A stretch of DNA of 32,036 nt from a virus. A program made the position numbers and the translations under genes. This document shows positions 30,442 through 32,036 of the stretch, one piece after another (positions within the stretch are counted from its first letter, which is position 1; each line of letters starts with the position of its first letter). The notes under the pieces were generated by a model. That model saw only the letters and a list, made by a program, of their open reading frames with translations. It was not told where the DNA came from and searched no databases. The stretch covers positions 1 to 32,036 of IMG/VR virus record IMGVR_UViG_3300025425_000093; one strand, written 5' to 3'.

Positions 30442-30460
30442 TTTACTTTTTTAAAGTAAA
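30442..30460. promoter_or_regulatory. TTTACTTT palindrome, candidate operator or hairpin
   Basis: TTTACTTT (30442-30449), three-base spacer, AAAGTAAA (30453-30460). CCCTT just upstream (30427-30431) could pair with AAGGG (30460-30464) to enlarge it. It may be an operator for the 30012 protein or the 3' hairpin of the structured RNA, but only a weak T-rich stretch follows. Confidence 0.5.
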
Positions 30461-30562
30461 AGGGTTTATATCATCTTGAATATATTGTTTTTAAAAGAAA
30501 GTAATCAAAAAACCTTTATTAATAACACTTGGTGAGGCTTGCCGAACCATTAGGAGAATAAA

Positions 30563-30847
30563 ATGGATATGCACATTGAGAAAGCATGTCAGTTTTTAAA
30601 AATGTCTGAAGAACAAGTTTTGAGCTGGATTACATCAATGGAACATTGCTACTTTACTTATATATCTGATGAAGGTGTAGGCGCGTTTTACACTGATGGC
30701 GATGATGGTTTGATTTGGTTTGATCCTGATTGCGAAACATTTGAAGAAGAAGGCATCAAGGTTTCAGTAATGGGTAATTACTGCGATATTGATTTTGAGT
30801 CAATGCACAAAATACATTCACTGCTATCGGGGTATGATGACTTATGA
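30563..30847 (+). CDS. Small acidic hypothetical protein
   Basis: The 94-residue product is acidic with an N-terminal helix (HIEKACQFLKMSEEQVLSWITSM) and a beta-rich aromatic middle (CYFTYISDEGVGAFYTDGDDGLIWFDPDCETF). No family was recognised. The start uses the AGGAGAATAAAATGG context, close to the starts at 3497 and 3714. It is the first gene after the structured region and its TGA overlaps the nuclease start. Confidence 0.6.
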   Translation: MDMHIEKACQFLKMSEEQVLSWITSMEHCYFTYISDEGVGAFYTDGDDGLIWFDPDCETFEEEGIKVSVMGNYCDIDFESMHKIHSLLSGYDDL

Positions 30848-31398
30848 TTATCATTCCTAGCGTTAAGAACCATCAAGAAGCCAATCAAATGGCTACCAAT
30901 AAAGCGTTCAATGGCAAGACAATGCTTCAAAAGGGTTCGGGTCAATACGCTGGCAATCTGGCTGAGTTAGTATTTAAAGACATTCTCGAAATCAAACGTC
31001 TTGAACATAAATACACCGCAGCGACTAGCTATCATTTTGATTTTAAAATAGGCAAAGCAACTATTGACCTGAAGGCAAAGCAAAGAACGGTTAAGTGTTT
31101 GCCCAGTTATGACACTCACGTTAATCTGTACCAAAAGGATTACCCCTGTCATTATTACATCTTTGCAAGTGTTCTCATCCCGAAAGGAGAAAAGCTGGCT
31201 TCTAATGTCAATTTTATGGGATGGGCCAGAAAAGACGATTATTGGAAAACCTGCGAAATTAAGAGAAAAGGGCAAAACTCAGACGGGCTAATTGAGCGCG
31301 AAGACGGAGGGAAGAAGAAATACCATGATCTTCAACCAATGGACTCTTTCTTAAATCAGATCGAAATTCATTTATATCAACAAGCATTTGGAGAATGA
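30844..31398 (+). CDS. PD-(D/E)xK nuclease-like protein
   Basis: The 184-residue product has GNLAE41LVFKDILE, then HFD66FKIGKATID75LK77AKQ, a PD-(D/E)xK-type arrangement with the acidic residue and lysine in IDLK, followed by a DTHVNLYQ strand and a WKTCEIKRKG C-terminal region. Phage proteins of this layout are often restriction-like or junction nucleases. Substrate unknown; the gene lies next to recombination and replication genes, so a branched-DNA or single-strand nuclease role is plausible. Confidence 0.7.
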   Translation: MIIIPSVKNHQEANQMATNKAFNGKTMLQKGSGQYAGNLAELVFKDILEIKRLEHKYTAATSYHFDFKIGKATIDLKAKQRTVKCLPSYDTHVNLYQKDYPCHYYIFASVLIPKGEKLASNVNFMGWARKDDYWKTCEIKRKGQNSDGLIEREDGGKKKYHDLQPMDSFLNQIEIHLYQQAFGE

Positions 31399-31399
31399 A

Positions 31400-31792
31400 A
31401 TGATATTAAATACTAAAGAAGACTGGCAACCGCCAGAGAAGCTATACGCCAAATGGATCATTGCTTACCCAAAAGTCGATGTGCAGCAAGAACTCAACAA
31501 GATGGAAGTATGGTGTGATTCTAACCCCACCAAGAGAAAGACCAAGGGCGGGATTAGCAAGTTCTGCAATAGTTGGTTATCACGTTGTCAGGATCAAGGC
31601 GGGAGTTCACCTAGCAGCTTCCAATCAAGACATGCTAACAAAGAAATGCGCTTGAGAGACATTCCTCTGGATGCTTCTTTAACCGATGTATCTTGGATCG
31701 ATGATCCTTTAGAGAGAAAGATGGCTATTGATTACTATCTCGCTACACGCGGTTTTTATTTCGATGGAAAGGAGATGCAAAATGCCTGCTAG
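31400..31792 (+). CDS. Replication-initiator C-terminal-like protein
   Basis: The 130-residue product contains WQPPEKLYAKWIIAYPKVDVQQELNKMEVWCDSNPTKRKTKGGISKFCNSWLSRCQDQ. The pattern 'YP.vDv..EL.kM..W...NP.kRKT..gi..F...WL.R.Q' is normally found at the C-terminus of phage replication initiator or helicase-loader proteins after an HTH domain, where it likely binds the host or phage helicase. Here it stands alone. ATG 31400 behind GGAG is chosen over the TTG at 31388. It is the only candidate for a replication recruiter in the window and it overlaps the previous gene's stop region closely. Confidence 0.65.
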   Translation: MILNTKEDWQPPEKLYAKWIIAYPKVDVQQELNKMEVWCDSNPTKRKTKGGISKFCNSWLSRCQDQGGSSPSSFQSRHANKEMRLRDIPLDASLTDVSWIDDPLERKMAIDYYLATRGFYFDGKEMQNAC

Positions 31793-32036
31793 TAACGACC
31801 CAAGATATGTAATGTTTAAAGGCGATCACCCCTACTTTGAAGACGGGGAAAGGTACACCTATTCTCAATATTCTAATTGGACTGAGCAGAACTGCGAAGA
31901 CGGTGGGGTTAAACTATCCACAATAAAAGGCAGACTGGCTAAATCACATTACTGCGAGAATCACCATTTGTTAAGCCCTAAGAAGTTTATGCTGCGGCAA
32001 GACAGAGTGGTTAATGCCAAAGGTTTCCACCACGCG
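31521..32036. repeat. Terminal repeat, right copy
   Basis: Aligns gap-free to 1-516 with 12 single-base differences, of which 10 are silent in the two genes spanned. Confidence 0.9.
31782..32036 (+). CDS. Conserved small phage protein, 5' part
   Basis: First 85 codons of the gene complete at 262-597, cut by the contig end. The encoded residues are identical to the left copy although seven bases differ. Confidence 0.75.
   Translation, partial: MPASNDPRYVMFKGDHPYFEDGERYTYSQYSNWTEQNCEDGGVKLSTIKGRLAKSHYCENHHLLSPKKFMLRQDRVVNAKGFHHA

Larger units (their letters stand above)
30231..30562 (+). other. 332-bp gene-free regulatory region
   Basis: There is no credible open frame here. It holds a promoter (30240-30268), a folded RNA candidate (30276-30400), a TTTACTTT-type palindrome (30442-30460) and a small hairpin next to the ribosome binding site of the 30563 gene (GGT..GGC / GCC..ACC, about 30531-30548). 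It could also contain a replication origin; I see no clear iterons. Confidence 0.7.

Overview
The window is an essentially complete genome of a small tailed double-stranded DNA phage with siphovirus-type morphology. Bases 1-516 recur at 31521-32036, so the molecule is circularly permuted or was assembled as a circle of about 31.5 kb. All supported genes are on the + strand, are tightly packed, and mostly start on the stop codon of the gene before (TAATG, ATGA, TGATG). The morphology rests on a short tape measure, a tail terminator, a tail tube protein and a G/GT-type frameshifted tail chaperone. A three-helix holin, an M15 peptidase and a large central tail-tip protein suggest a Gram-negative, probably aquatic host; that part is inference. 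No integrase, DNA polymerase, primase or helicase was recognised.

Layout. (1) 1-3058: end of the replication/recombination block, with a replication-initiator C-terminal-like protein, a NinB-like protein, an HTH-metallophosphoesterase, a DUF3310-like protein and a NinG-like HNH protein. (2) 3059-6262: small accessory genes behind a promoter, including an HNH endonuclease gene bracketed by 28-bp direct repeats and a tandem-duplicated structured leader. (3) 6262-8380: a ParB-fold protein, a TET-associated glycosyltransferase and a TET/JBP-type dioxygenase, which together look like a DNA base hypermodification cassette. (4) 8377-18074: terminase, portal, MuF-like head protein, scaffold, capsid, connectors, tail tube, frameshifted chaperone and tape measure. 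(5) 18071-26318: tail tip, repeat-rich adhesion proteins and a fibre with a self-cleaving S74 chaperone. (6) 26318-27922: holin candidates and peptidase, closed by a strong terminator. (7) 28020-31792: a second early operon with a DUF1071/Sak3-like annealing protein, a YqaJ exonuclease, an SSB-like protein, a lone HTH regulator, a 332-bp gene-free region that appears to encode a structured RNA, and a PD-(D/E)xK nuclease. It runs across the contig joint into block 1.

How it fits together. Two early promoters with nearly the same sequence from -35 into the 5' leader (3098-3154 and 28050-28107) drive the accessory and recombination operons; a third promoter with the same -35 and spacing precedes the putative structured RNA. 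The modification cassette sits directly upstream of the packaging genes, so incoming DNA could be modified late and packaged. No cytosine methyltransferase was found to feed the TET enzyme, which is the main biological puzzle. The other notable themes are short duplications of gene leaders (33 bp, 62 bp, 28 bp), paired-base covariation in the 62-bp unit, and synonymous-dominated variation between the two ends of the contig.
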